A DNA stretch of 64,000 nucleotides from assembly GCF_000422445.1 (NCBI RefSeq), contig NZ_AULU01000003.1, positions 496,001 to 560,000 of the forward strand, given 5' to 3'. Shown here piece by piece: positions 1-8,808 of the stretch. How positions within the stretch are numbered: position 1 is the first letter of the stretch; the number at the start of each line of letters is the position of its first letter. The position numbers were made by a program, and so were the translations under genes. This stretch comes from Paenibacillus assamensis DSM 18201 (GTDB lineage: Bacteria > Bacillota > Bacilli > Paenibacillales > Paenibacillaceae). Under the pieces are notes generated by a model. That model had not been told where the DNA came from and did not search any database. It worked only from the letters and a program-made list of their open reading frames with translations.

Positions 1-1488
1 TACTATCGTAAGAATAAGTGCACCTACAAACAATCCGAGTGACAAGAAGTAAGGAGCGAATCCTGTACCATAGTTCGGTACTTTATTAATGCTGGATTCC
101 ACAACCGTTACAGGCTTCGCGTACATTTCGATGCGCTTCTCTGAACCCTGCACACTTGCAGCTTCATCAGCTGCTTCATTTAGCTTACTCGCTAGTTCAC
201 CAGAACCATCCTTCAGTTCGCGTACACCATTTTGCAGTTTGCCTGCACCCTCATTTAGCTTACTGCTGCCATCTGCAATCGTCGTGATCGCTTTCGTTGC
301 TTCTGTGACTCCACCTTTGAGTTGTGCAGCACCATCAGCAAGCTGCTTCGCACCGACAGTCAACTTGCCGCTGCCCACAGCAGCCTCGTCAAGTTTCTGT
401 CCAAATTGCTTCATACCGCCAACAAGCTGAGTTTGACCATCTTTCAAAGCGGATGCACCCGCTACCAGCTTCGTCTGGCCTTCATTTAGCTTGCTTGCAC
501 CTGCTTGAACGTCACGGCTCGCTTGCATAATCTGCTTCATAGCTGGGTGATTCGCTAATTCTGGGCTTGCTTTTACTAATTGCTCTAGACCACCTGCGAG
601 CGCCTTTGTCCCTTCTGCCAGCTCTTTGCTGCCAACTGCGGAGCTTTTCAAGCCTGCTTGCAGTTGAGTAGCCCCTTGCTCACTCTTCCGAGCTCCTTGC
701 TCTAGTTGATCATGAGCTTGGGCAAGCTGCTTCAAACCTTGATTCATGGAAGCTGCACCTTTGTTCAACTCAGCTGCGCCTAAGTTAAGCTTTTGCGCAC
801 CATCTGCCAGTGGAGTTGTGCCCTGCTTCAACTTCAATGCTCCGTCGGAAAGCTTCGCCATATTCGTTTTCAGCTCAGCTGTACCATTCGCTAATGTCTT
901 CGTACCATCGTGGATCTTGGTTGCACCGTCACCAGCTTCACCTAATCCTTCCGATACTTTCTCAACCTGCTCGAACATCAACTTCGTATACGATTCCGTA
1001 ATCGTTCGAGATATCTCAGAATTAACTTTATGAATGGCAGTTCCCCCGATTTGCGCTGCCAAGAAGTTATGCCCTTCATTCGTTTGGAATAACAACTCTG
1101 CTTGCTTTGGCTCGTCATCCATTAAGCTTGCTGCACGCTTAGAAAAGTCCTCTGGAATCGTGATCGTCATGTAAAAACGATCTTCTTTAAGTCCCGCTAG
1201 TGCTTCCTGTGAAGATACGAAGTGAAAATCAAGTTCTTTACTTTCCTTCAGTTCATCAACTAGCTCTTTACCGATAGTCAGCTTTTCGCCTTCCAACTCA
1301 GCACCCTTGTCCTCATTTACAATCGCGACGGGCAGATCTTTCATTTTTCCATACGGATCCCAGAACGTACCTAGAAATAGTGCACTGTACATAACCGGAA
1401 TCATCATTACTGCAGTAACTGGAACCAAAACCTTTGGGTTCCGCAGTATGTTCCCCCACTCTGCAAAAAATAATCGCAAACCTTTCAC
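1..1488 (-). CDS. YhgE/Pip family membrane protein (3' end outside window)
   Basis: About 496 codons are visible and the frame runs off the left edge. The N-terminus (MKGLRLFFAEWGNILRNPK) is followed by a hydrophobic segment and an extracellular region starting near residue 40. The middle is a long run of repeats with L, G and A at fixed spacing (pattern DGAxxLxxG), typical of YhgE/Pip proteins. A second hydrophobic stretch begins just before the edge. The GTG start at 1488 is chosen because AAAGGTGA lies 9 nt upstream; a GTG at 1497 is too close to it. Family members are polytopic ABC-2-like proteins linked to phage infection (Pip) and to ESX/type VII-related export; the role here is unknown. 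A TetR gene sits directly upstream on the same strand and a TGACCAAAT palindrome lies in the gap. Confidence 0.85.
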   Translation of the reverse strand, partial: MKGLRLFFAEWGNILRNPKVLVPVTAVMMIPVMYSALFLGTFWDPYGKMKDLPVAIVNEDKGAELEGEKLTIGKELVDELKESKELDFHFVSSQEALAGLKEDRFYMTITIPEDFSKRAASLMDDEPKQAELLFQTNEGHNFLAAQIGGTAIHKVNSEISRTITESYTKLMFEQVEKVSEGLGEAGDGATKIHDGTKTLANGTAELKTNMAKLSDGALKLKQGTTPLADGAQKLNLGAAELNKGAASMNQGLKQLAQAHDQLEQGARKSEQGATQLQAGLKSSAVGSKELAEGTKALAGGLEQLVKASPELANHPAMKQIMQASRDVQAGASKLNEGQTKLVAGASALKDGQTQLVGGMKQFGQKLDEAAVGSGKLTVGAKQLADGAAQLKGGVTEATKAITTIADGSSKLNEGAGKLQNGVRELKDGSGELASKLNEAADEAASVQGSEKRIEMYAKPVTVVESSINKVPNYGTGFAPYFLSLGLFVGALILTIV

Positions 1489-1542
1489 ACGCTTCACTCA
1501 CCTTTGTGCTAAATATCATTTTAAAAACCCACCAAAACCTCC

Positions 1543-1565
1543 TGACCAAATAGTTCATTTGGTCA
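1543..1565. promoter_or_regulatory. Probable TetR operator upstream of the YhgE gene
   Basis: A perfect 9-bp inverted repeat, TGACCAAAT and ATTTGGTCA, is separated by 5 bp. It sits about 55 bp before the YhgE start. The same GACCAAAT half-site occurs twice in tandem upstream of the adjacent tetR gene (2371-2386), so both genes are probably controlled by that TetR. This is inferred from sequence symmetry and the shared half-site. Confidence 0.65.
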
Positions 1566-1740
1566 TTTTAGGTCAAAAGAAACGCCTCGCCCGCTCTGCA
1601 ATGAAATATACAGCGCATAAAACAGCTGTATATCTAGCTGCGATTGGACGCGACGCAATAAACCTATAACATATCTTGCCCCTTAATGGGCAAGCTGCTA
1701 ACTCATAATAAAATGATTAACCTATTTAACCACACAAAGG

Positions 1741-2340
1741 TTACTCATCCTTCGATTCATACGGTGTTACTCGCAGAATTCCCTTCATAAAGTATTTATA
1801 GAAGGTTTCCTTTATCGTATCTTTATCCAATGGATCATGAATCTTATTCCATTCCGTTGTTAAAGAACGATACAATTGATACATAATAAAGCTCATAATA
1901 CGCGGATCGCCTTGTGCCAGTTCACCACGATCCATAGCTGATTGAAGCTGAGCTTCAATGTAAGTAAGCAATTCACTTTCAAGTCGGTTCAGTGCCTCAT
2001 TAGCCATAGGCGTACCTACATCACGAAGCTCTTGGGAAAGCTTCATGGCCAGCTCATGACGACTGCGGAACTCTAACGCCTGATCAAGAATACGAAACAC
2101 TTTCTCATGAAATGGACGCTGTTCAGCAGATTCCCTATCTGCGATATGCTTCATTTCAAATATGACTTGTTGCAAAATCTCGTTGAACAGCTCTTCTTTA
2201 TTCGCAAAGAACGTATAGATCGTCCCTTTGCCGACTTGAGCAATCTTAGCGATCTGATCCATCGTCGTTGCTTTGTACCCAAACAAAGCAAATGACTTGG
2301 CAGCAGCATCAATAATTTGTTTACGTCGATCCAAAGACAT
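1741..2340 (-). CDS. TetR/AcrR family transcriptional regulator
   Basis: The protein has 199 residues, normal for the family. The N-terminal DNA-binding domain is clear (residues about 8-55), with helix-turn-helix residues TTMDQIAKIAQVGKGTIYTF. The remainder is an all-helical ligand-binding domain of no recognised subclass. The ATG at 2340 follows GAGGGGTG at good spacing. The gene lies directly upstream of the YhgE gene on the same strand. The half-site GACCAAAT occurs in front of both genes, so it probably represses itself and the YhgE gene. The inducer cannot be predicted. Confidence 0.9.
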   Translation of the reverse strand: MSLDRRKQIIDAAAKSFALFGYKATTMDQIAKIAQVGKGTIYTFFANKEELFNEILQQVIFEMKHIADRESAEQRPFHEKVFRILDQALEFRSRHELAMKLSQELRDVGTPMANEALNRLESELLTYIEAQLQSAMDRGELAQGDPRIMSFIMYQLYRSLTTEWNKIHDPLDKDTIKETFYKYFMKGILRVTPYESKDE

Positions 2341-2370
2341 ACGATCACCCCTCTCTGCTTCTGACTATTC

Positions 2371-2386
2371 GACCAAATGACCAAAT
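2371..2386. promoter_or_regulatory. Tandem half-sites (GACCAAAT x2) upstream of tetR
   Basis: Two adjacent direct copies of GACCAAAT lie about 30 bp upstream of the tetR start. The same octamer forms the arms of the palindrome at 1543-1565. A wider imperfect palindrome (TGACTA at 2362, TAGTCA at 2395) encloses them. This is a likely autoregulatory site of the TetR protein. Confidence 0.5.
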
Positions 2387-2529
2387 TGTTATTTTAGTCA
2401 TTTTTCTCGTTTTTCACTTTACCACATTGTTTTTCATCTTGCAACTTCAATGTTTTTTTGGAACAATATCTAAAGATTCCTTGATGCTTCCAATTCGATT
2501 GTGGGGTATAATAATGAAGGGTGAGAAAC

Positions 2530-3654
2530 ATGCGTAAAAAGAGGATCCTTCTTCTATCCGAAGGTTTCGGTACAGGGCATACACAAGCTGCATACTCATT
2601 AGCTGTCGGGCTCAAACATATAGCCCCAGACGTCCAAGCCCGTGTAATCGAGCTCGGCAGGTTTCTAAATCCTACCGTCGGACCGCTTATATTTGCAGCT
2701 TATCGCAAGACGGTCAGCACACAACCGAAGTTGGTCGGTCTTCTGTACCGCAAGAAATACAAAAAGTCACTTCATCGCTTTACTCAATTAGCTCTGCACC
2801 GTATTTTTTATACGCAGACTTCAGAGGTCGTTAATCATTTGCGTCCTGATGCAATCGTCTGTACGCATCCATTCCCGAACATCGTCATCTCTCGATTGAA
2901 ACGTTCAGGACTTCATGTTCCGTTATATACTTTGATTACCGATTATGACGCTCATGGGACTTGGATAGACGATGAAGTAAGCAAATACCTTGTATCCGCT
3001 GATGAAGTACGTGACAAGCTGCTCGCTCGCGGCATCGAATCGAATCGTATTGTCGTTACAGGCCTGCCTGTTCATCCGAAGTTCTGGAGTCGTCAAACTC
3101 AGCAGGAAGCCCAAGCATCGTTAGGGCTGAAGGCAATGCCAACCGTCATGTTTATGGGAGGCGGATGGGGACTGTCCATTAATGAGGAAGCACTATCATA
3201 CATAGCCGAATGGCGGGAGCATATCCAGTTTCTATTCTGTATGGGCAGCAACAGCAAAACCATTCAACGTATGAAGCAAGATCCATTATTTCAGCATCCT
3301 AACATTCATATTTATGGTTATACTCATGATATCCCGCTTATGATGGACGCGTCTGATCTATTAGTAACGAAGCCAGGCGGAATGACCTGCACAGAAGGAA
3401 TGATTAAAGGAATTCCGATGCTGTTTTATTCTCCTATTCCTGGGCAAGAAGAAGAGAATTGCGACTATTTTATTGACCATGGTTACGGAGCAATGCTTAC
3501 TTCACACGATACACTTATCGGATGGTTCAAAAGGCTGCAAAACGAGCTGAATGATGTAAGAAGCACAAGACAACAGCGAGAATTTCCTGCCCAGCTGCTG
3601 GAAAAGTGCCCACGTGAAGTATTAGAACTTATTAACAACCAAATGTTTGGTTAA
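2530..3654 (+). CDS. MGDG-synthase/UgtP-type glycosyltransferase
   Basis: This 374-residue GT-B glycosyltransferase resembles the MGDG-synthase / processive diacylglycerol glucosyltransferase group. The N-terminal domain begins RILLLSEGFGTGHTQAA, the acceptor-binding motif of that group, with CTHPFPN and ITDYDAHGTW further on. The C-terminal nucleotide-sugar domain has FMGGGWG and the donor-binding region DLLVTKPGGMTCTEG. Such enzymes transfer glucose or galactose from UDP-sugars to diacylglycerol at the inner membrane face, making glycolipid anchors. The lipid acceptor here is inferred from the family. ATG 2530 is preferred over GTG 2521 because AGGGTGAG lies just before it. A 136-residue membrane protein gene follows about 50 bp downstream, probably co-transcribed. 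Confidence 0.85.
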   Translation: MRKKRILLLSEGFGTGHTQAAYSLAVGLKHIAPDVQARVIELGRFLNPTVGPLIFAAYRKTVSTQPKLVGLLYRKKYKKSLHRFTQLALHRIFYTQTSEVVNHLRPDAIVCTHPFPNIVISRLKRSGLHVPLYTLITDYDAHGTWIDDEVSKYLVSADEVRDKLLARGIESNRIVVTGLPVHPKFWSRQTQQEAQASLGLKAMPTVMFMGGGWGLSINEEALSYIAEWREHIQFLFCMGSNSKTIQRMKQDPLFQHPNIHIYGYTHDIPLMMDASDLLVTKPGGMTCTEGMIKGIPMLFYSPIPGQEEENCDYFIDHGYGAMLTSHDTLIGWFKRLQNELNDVRSTRQQREFPAQLLEKCPREVLELINNQMFG

Positions 3655-3704
3655 GCAAGTATATGGAAATATGTATTTGAACACGAGATAAGGAGAGAGC
3701 CAGA

Positions 3705-4115
3705 TTGCTATATCGTACATTCGGTGCCATTGGATATGTCTTAGTTGTTGCTGGTATGCTAACACTAGCACTTGATTGGACTTCCTTCACCCTTTCCTGT
3801 ATCATCGCCATTGCCGGACTCGTCAGTCTTGGTATTGAAGAAAACCGAGCAGGCAAACGACATTGGCTTGTCAAATATGTAGATTATGCACCACTATTCA
3901 TACTTGGTCTCATCTACATCGTTGTACGTGAACAGCAGAATCTAGCGGTATGGCTGCTGTCAGCTATTATTCCACTAAGTGCAATTAGTGGCTGGTATGC
4001 TAATCGTCTAGCTCGTAAGCCGCGCTTCCGCAGCTTGCGCAAAATTGAGGATCTTATTCCAGAAACGCCGGGTACTAAGAAGGAACACCATCCTCATCAG
4101 CATTACCGTCAGTAA
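3705..4115 (+). CDS. Small multi-pass membrane protein, unknown function
   Basis: The protein has 136 residues with four hydrophobic segments (about 5-22, 25-43, 60-78 and 82-100). The polar, basic tail ends in a His-rich stretch (EHHPHQHYRQ). The start is TTG at 3705, supported by AAGGAGAG 7 nt upstream; no ATG lies nearby. It follows the glycosyltransferase gene by about 50 bp and precedes a clear terminator, so the two probably form one transcript. I do not recognise the family. Confidence 0.75.
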   Translation: MLYRTFGAIGYVLVVAGMLTLALDWTSFTLSCIIAIAGLVSLGIEENRAGKRHWLVKYVDYAPLFILGLIYIVVREQQNLAVWLLSAIIPLSAISGWYANRLARKPRFRSLRKIEDLIPETPGTKKEHHPHQHYRQ

Positions 4116-4163
4116 GCAGATATCATTCATAGCATTGAACAATAACTTGATTTGATGTACAGC

Positions 4164-4205
4164 AATAGCTCCTTCCAAGAATTCTCTTGGGGGAGTTATT
4201 TATTT
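4164..4205 (+). terminator. Rho-independent terminator after the glycosyltransferase operon
   Basis: A long hairpin has arms AATAGCTCCTTCCAAGA and TCTTGGGGGAGTTATT with one G-T pair, followed by a T-rich stretch. It lies 50 bp after the membrane-protein stop codon. Confidence 0.75.
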
Positions 4206-4244
4206 TGTCTGTTACTTGTTGCATACACTCTTGTACATACAACA

Positions 4245-4291
4245 GAAGGGCTGCCCTATAGAAGAACAACGCTCCCTTCGGACAACCCTTC
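4245..4291 (-). terminator. Hairpin downstream of the NlpC/P60 gene
   Basis: A 12-bp stem (GAAGGGCTGCCC with GGACAACCCTTC, including G-T pairs) lies about 30 bp beyond the hydrolase stop codon on the minus strand. The T-run is weak, so the assignment as a terminator is tentative. Confidence 0.45.
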
Positions 4292-4323
4292 GATTAGTTG
4301 AAAATATTAAATTTATTTATTTA

Positions 4324-5211
4324 CTAGAGTACACTTCCACCGAACAAGAAGCGATGCTCCCACGCTTTTCCTGTAATTGTATCTACACGAACGCCACCCG
4401 AATCAACGGAGTACGTATGCATTACTTGGCCATTGCCTAAATATACACCCACATGAGTAATGCGCTCTGTGTTCTTATTTACTCCAGCATAGCTAGAAGC
4501 TTTGGAACCTTTATAGCTCATAAAGAACATCAAGTCGCCACGCTTCAATTGAGAAATGCTATTTTTAGCTGTTCCTTTATCCTTCACATAAGTGCCTTGC
4601 TGACGAGAATCTGCTGGAAGCGTAATTCCTGCGGATTGCTTGAAAATATGACGAACGAAATCAGAGCAGTCGAATGTCTGCGTATTGCTGCGGTTGGAAC
4701 CGAACTCATACGGTGTGCCAAGATACGACATACCCGTCTTAATTACGTCTTCCACCGAAGAGCTAATCGGTTGCTTATCCTCTTTGTTCGAATTATTCGC
4801 GTTGATTGAGTTACTCGAACCTGTAGATGGATTGCTTGCGCCGTTAACTTTAATGTAGCTGCTGTTTGCACTAACAAATCCAACGTTTCCTTGTGAATCT
4901 CTCACTTTGTACCAGTTGGCATTTGTCTTTTCTAGTATGGAAACCGCTTCTCCCTGCGCTAGCTTGCGGATCACTTGTCCAGATGTAGATGCTGCGTCGC
5001 GCATGTTCACACTGCTTTGAATCGTTGCAATTTGTGCTGCAGTCGCAGCAGCGTTCATATTGTATGAGTTGCTTGTCCCATTATCTACACTGCGAGGAGC
5101 TGCGGATACAGGCGCTGCTAACATTTGAGCCGAGAGTGTAATTGTCGTTAGTGCTAGCAAAGATTTGCTAAATGTCTTCATATTAATTAATTTGTTCACT
5201 TTGTTGTTCAT
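4324..5211 (-). CDS. Secreted SH3-NlpC/P60 peptidoglycan endopeptidase
   Basis: The protein has 295 residues. A Sec signal peptide (residues about 1-38) has a hydrophobic core and the cleavage-like site VSAAP. A bacterial SH3 domain follows (about 63-122; VNMRDAASTSGQVIRKL). A Ser/Asn-rich linker leads to a C-terminal NlpC/P60 domain (about 150-295). The catalytic Cys is in TFDCSDFVRH, the His in RITHVGVYLG, and the third polar residue is probably His in VMHTYS. Family members cut gamma-D-Glu to diamino-acid bonds in cell-wall peptides, acting in growth or cell separation. GGGAGG precedes ATG 5211. The gene is monocistronic, with a hairpin downstream. Confidence 0.9.
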   Translation of the reverse strand: MNNKVNKLINMKTFSKSLLALTTITLSAQMLAAPVSAAPRSVDNGTSNSYNMNAAATAAQIATIQSSVNMRDAASTSGQVIRKLAQGEAVSILEKTNANWYKVRDSQGNVGFVSANSSYIKVNGASNPSTGSSNSINANNSNKEDKQPISSSVEDVIKTGMSYLGTPYEFGSNRSNTQTFDCSDFVRHIFKQSAGITLPADSRQQGTYVKDKGTAKNSISQLKRGDLMFFMSYKGSKASSYAGVNKNTERITHVGVYLGNGQVMHTYSVDSGGVRVDTITGKAWEHRFLFGGSVL

Positions 5212-5451
5212 TATCGTTCTGCCTCCCTAAGATGTTGATTCATCGTTGCTGGCCTACAACAATAATGATCACATGTGTGTATGTACACATTGTAATCTTT
5301 TATAATATTAAATCAACGAATTCTAGTAATGTAACTAGATTCCATTTGTCTATACTATAACAAGTTACAATTTTGACATCTACGGGACTTTGGTCTTAAT
5401 TATTACGATTTGTAACTATTTTAATAGTTCTAAAGAACTAATACAAGTGCA

Positions 5452-6480
5452 TTATTTTCCTTTTGCTCGAATCATAAGGTACACAAAATAAGGCACACCA
5501 ACAAGTGAAATGACAATGCCAACCGGAAGCTCTGCAGGTGCCACGAGCGTTTTCCCAACATAATCAGAAAAGACAACGATCAGCATGCCGATCAATCCAC
5601 AAATGGGAATCAGTCTTGTATGCGTAACACCGACGAGCCTTCTAGCTATATGCGGCGCAAGCAGACCAACAAAACCGATACTTCCAGAAACGGAAACACA
5701 AGCACTCACGATGCCAATACTGCAAATCAACAAAATGATTCGTTCACGGTTAATCGCAATACCTAAGCTAGATGCACTTTCATCCTTCATTTGCAGCAAG
5801 TCAAGCACAGAGGCCTTCAGCATTAATATAGGAACAAGGATAATGAGCCATGGTAGCATAGCTACGATATACATCCAATTCGCATTGTAAATACTGCCGG
5901 TTAACCAGATCGTAGCCGCTTCGAAGTCACTCGGATTCATTTTTAAAGAGATAAATAAAGTCAGTGCACCAAATCCAGAAGAAATGGCGATACCAACTAA
6001 CAGAAGCCGCTGCGGATCCAACGTTCCTCGATGCCAAGCCAATGCAAAAATAACTAGCGCTGCAAGCAAGCCCCCTACTAAACCGAAAATAGGCATAATC
6101 ATCGTACCAAGCCAGCCATCTGTAAATAGCTCACCCTGAAATAAAAACATAAAAATGACAATGGCAAAGCCCGCTCCCGCATTAATCCCTAAAATACCTG
6201 GATCAGCCAAGCCATTTCTAGACACACCTTGAATAATGGCACCTGCAATACCAAGTCCAAAACCGACCAAAGCAGCAACAATCATTCGCGGCATACGAAA
6301 CTCGAATAGAACCAGCTCATTTTCGGCCTTGGAATCAATCTGCAATATGGTCCGCAATATTTCCATAACCGAGATGTCATAATCACCAGACGTTATATGT
6401 AAATACAAGCTAACCGAAATAAGGGATACGAGCGATATAAAGACAACCCAGAACGTGCGTAATGAAGTAGTTTTATGCAT
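5452..6480 (-). CDS. feuC: Siderophore ABC transporter permease (FeuC-like)
   Basis: A 342-residue FecCD-family permease with about nine to ten membrane helices. It contains the conserved cytoplasmic loop GFVGLLAPHIARRLVG, which contacts the ATPase. The start at 6480 overlaps the end of the upstream permease gene by 8 nt, giving translational coupling, and GAGGGGG provides the ribosome site. It is the last gene of the feuA-feuB-feuC order. No ATPase gene is present. In Bacillus subtilis FeuBC also lacks its own ATPase and uses YusV encoded elsewhere, so the same is likely here. Confidence 0.88.
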   Translation of the reverse strand: MHKTTSLRTFWVVFISLVSLISVSLYLHITSGDYDISVMEILRTILQIDSKAENELVLFEFRMPRMIVAALVGFGLGIAGAIIQGVSRNGLADPGILGINAGAGFAIVIFMFLFQGELFTDGWLGTMIMPIFGLVGGLLAALVIFALAWHRGTLDPQRLLLVGIAISSGFGALTLFISLKMNPSDFEAATIWLTGSIYNANWMYIVAMLPWLIILVPILMLKASVLDLLQMKDESASSLGIAINRERIILLICSIGIVSACVSVSGSIGFVGLLAPHIARRLVGVTHTRLIPICGLIGMLIVVFSDYVGKTLVAPAELPVGIVISLVGVPYFVYLMIRAKGK

Positions 6481-7504
6481 GCTTGCCCCCTCCTCTTGTA
6501 CGAATCAAGTAGAGGAAGAATGGAACACCAAACAGCGCAGTAACTACACCTATCGGCGTCTCGAAAGGCATGTTCAAGAAGCGGCTTATAATATCGCTAA
6601 AGGAGAGAAACATGGCTCCAATGACGCCTGCACAAGGTACAACCCAACGATAATCCATACCGACTAAGAAGCGCGTAATATGAGGAATCATTAAGCCGAC
6701 AAAGCCAATCTTGCCTACTAGCGCAACCGATATCCCTGTCAAAATAATGACCGATAAACTGGCAATGCCTCTGACCACTTTTGTTCGCTGTCCTAATCCA
6801 CGAGCTACTTCCTCACCGAGCGCCATAACGCTAATCTTGCTGGCAACAAGTATTGCTAACACAATACCTACAACAGCAAATGGAATCGCCAGCTTCACAT
6901 GCTCGGGATTCACTTGATGAAGTCTCGCATTGTACCAAAAGCTAATATCTTGTGAGATTTGAAAATACGTAGACAAGGCCATCGAGACACTACTTAAAAA
7001 AGTTCCTACAATGGTTCCGAAGATGGCCAGCTTCACCGGGGACAACCCTCCTGGAATAATGGAGGCTATGCCATATACGAATCCAACACCTAACGCTGAT
7101 CCAACCAAAGAGAACAAAATCATTTCCATCGATGATGCATTTGGCATAAAGATCATACAAAGTGTGATTGCAAAGGCCGAACCATCCGACACACCTAGAA
7201 TAGAAGGTGAAGCTAAATAGTTGCGCGTTACTCCCTGCATTAATGCGCCGGATATAGCAAGGAACGCCCCTACAAGGAGCGCTCCTATTGCTCGCGGCAG
7301 ACGGGAGTGTATCACAATCTGATGGTCGATATGATTCGGATCGAACCGAACGAACGCATCCCATATTGTGCTTAAGCTGATCGACTTAGAGCCGTAAAAA
7401 ATAGAACAAACCGCTAATGCCACCATTACAAAAGGCGACAACGCAAGAATGGCTATAGGTATACGATGTGATAGTTGCCTCTTCATCTGCTCACCTGAAA
7501 TCAT
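6473..7504 (-). CDS. feuB: Siderophore ABC transporter permease (FeuB-like)
   Basis: A 343-residue FecCD permease. It has the typical N-terminal SRLPRAIGALLVGAFLAISG, the GALMQGVTRN region and the ATPase-contact loop GFVGLMIPHITRFLVG. ATG 7504 overlaps the feuA stop codon (ATGA). An internal ATG at 7486 has a better-placed AGGTGAG and could be the true start, removing six residues. With FeuC it should form the heterodimeric channel for ferri-siderophore import across the cytoplasmic membrane. Confidence 0.88.
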   Translation of the reverse strand: MISGEQMKRQLSHRIPIAILALSPFVMVALAVCSIFYGSKSISLSTIWDAFVRFDPNHIDHQIVIHSRLPRAIGALLVGAFLAISGALMQGVTRNYLASPSILGVSDGSAFAITLCMIFMPNASSMEMILFSLVGSALGVGFVYGIASIIPGGLSPVKLAIFGTIVGTFLSSVSMALSTYFQISQDISFWYNARLHQVNPEHVKLAIPFAVVGIVLAILVASKISVMALGEEVARGLGQRTKVVRGIASLSVIILTGISVALVGKIGFVGLMIPHITRFLVGMDYRWVVPCAGVIGAMFLSFSDIISRFLNMPFETPIGVVTALFGVPFFLYLIRTRGGGKHA

Positions 7505-8511
7505 TGCGATCCAAGCTTCTCAACAGCCGCTTTGAGGAATTGCTGTTTACTCCAAAAAGTCCCGCCTTGTGCATCTGGATCAACAACATTGATAAATACT
7601 TTGTTGTTTTTAACGGCATCAAGGTTTTTCCAAATTGGATTGTTTTGCAGCTCTTCAACAATTTTTACGTTCTTCTTATTCTCGGACTCCGCAAATTGCA
7701 AGAAGATGACGTCAGGATTGATTTCGCTAAACTTCTCAATAGAAATAATTTCTTGTTTCTTCGTAGCTTTGATTTCAGCTGGAACGGGTAAGCCAAGCTC
7801 CTCATACAGCGTAGGATTGAAGAATAGTGAATCTGCATACAAACAAAGCTCTAGTCCACGCAAGCGAAGGGCAATAACTTTTTTATCCTTATACTGCTCC
7901 CCTATTTTAGCCTTCGCAGCTTCTAAATCTGTCTTATATTGCTGCAATGCTTCCTTAGCCTTATCTTGTTTGCCCGTTAGTTCCGCTAACAGCATCAAGT
8001 TGGCTTCCCAATCCACGGCTTTGTGGGAGACTGGAATTGTCGTCGTAATCTTTTCCATTTTCTCAGTCTTATCTGCCGGGAATTTCGTCGATCCTAATAT
8101 AACGTCCGGCTTAAGCTTCAATATCGTTTCAAAGTTCGGCTGCTGCTTTTGACCGATATCAGTCGCCGTCTTCGTAATTTCTGCAAACATTTGCGGGAAA
8201 CTTCCACCAACGGAACTTGCTCCAGTAAGACTAGTTCCTAGCACTAATGCATCTTCCATCGACTCGATACTGCCGGCAACGACAATATTTTCGACTTTTT
8301 CAGGAACGGTATAGGTCTTGCCCAAATAGGTAATCTCTTTCGTTGCCTTAGCTGTCTTCGTCGATACTGGTTGAGACTGACTTGACTCCGGCTGTGTTGC
8401 GGTCTTATTATCTGCTGCTCCATCTTGCTTCGAGCTGCCGCATGCAGCTATTAGGAACACCATCACGAAAAGAAGTGCAAATTGCCAAAAACGCTGTTTC
8501 ATTATTTTCAT
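7501..8511 (-). CDS. feuA: Ferri-siderophore binding lipoprotein (FeuA-like)
   Basis: This is a substrate-binding lipoprotein of the FeuA type, about 336 residues from ATG 8511. The signal peptide ends in the lipobox LIAACGS, and the mature part starts with a low-complexity linker. The region VAGSIESMEDALVLG and the C-terminus AQGGTFWSKQQFLKAAVEKL match what I remember of B. subtilis FeuA, the bacillibactin/enterobactin receptor. The frame is open up to 8559, but that extension would put the Fur box (8544-8558) inside the gene. The AGAGAGG site before 8511 supports the shorter form. Binding of a catecholate siderophore is inferred from the family. Confidence 0.9.
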   Translation of the reverse strand: MKIMKQRFWQFALLFVMVFLIAACGSSKQDGAADNKTATQPESSQSQPVSTKTAKATKEITYLGKTYTVPEKVENIVVAGSIESMEDALVLGTSLTGASSVGGSFPQMFAEITKTATDIGQKQQPNFETILKLKPDVILGSTKFPADKTEKMEKITTTIPVSHKAVDWEANLMLLAELTGKQDKAKEALQQYKTDLEAAKAKIGEQYKDKKVIALRLRGLELCLYADSLFFNPTLYEELGLPVPAEIKATKKQEIISIEKFSEINPDVIFLQFAESENKKNVKIVEELQNNPIWKNLDAVKNNKVFINVVDPDAQGGTFWSKQQFLKAAVEKLGSQ

Positions 8512-8543
8512 TGCCTGCCTCTCTATTTTCAATCCAATTAGAT

Positions 8544-8558
8544 TGATAATTATTCTCA
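8544..8558 (-). promoter_or_regulatory. Fur box of the feuABC operon
   Basis: On the minus strand the sequence TGAGAATAATTATCA differs by one base from the Bacillus 7-1-7 Fur box TGATAATNATTATCA. It lies 33-47 bp upstream of the chosen feuA start. Iron-dependent repression of the operon is therefore very likely. Confidence 0.85.
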
Positions 8559-8808
8559 ATTAGATTATAGAGGAGGGTCTTCTGTCCGAACATGGACAAT
8601 ATCCAGAATCCATTATGTACGATGTACAGAAGCATGTGACAGCAACAAACCCGAAGTTCTACATTCCCCTATCGGCAAAATTAGGATCCACTTAAAAAAC
8701 TACTCTTGTTATTGTTAACTAATGTGGTAAACTTCACCTACAAGACAGCAGTGTGGGGGCGGCTATAGAGTTGAATAAGTAGAAAATAAGAGAGAGGATA
8801 GGGGTAGA

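Noticed and set aside
8511-8559. Longer FeuA starting at 8559
   Set aside because: It would place the Fur box inside the coding region and put 16 extra residues before the signal peptide.
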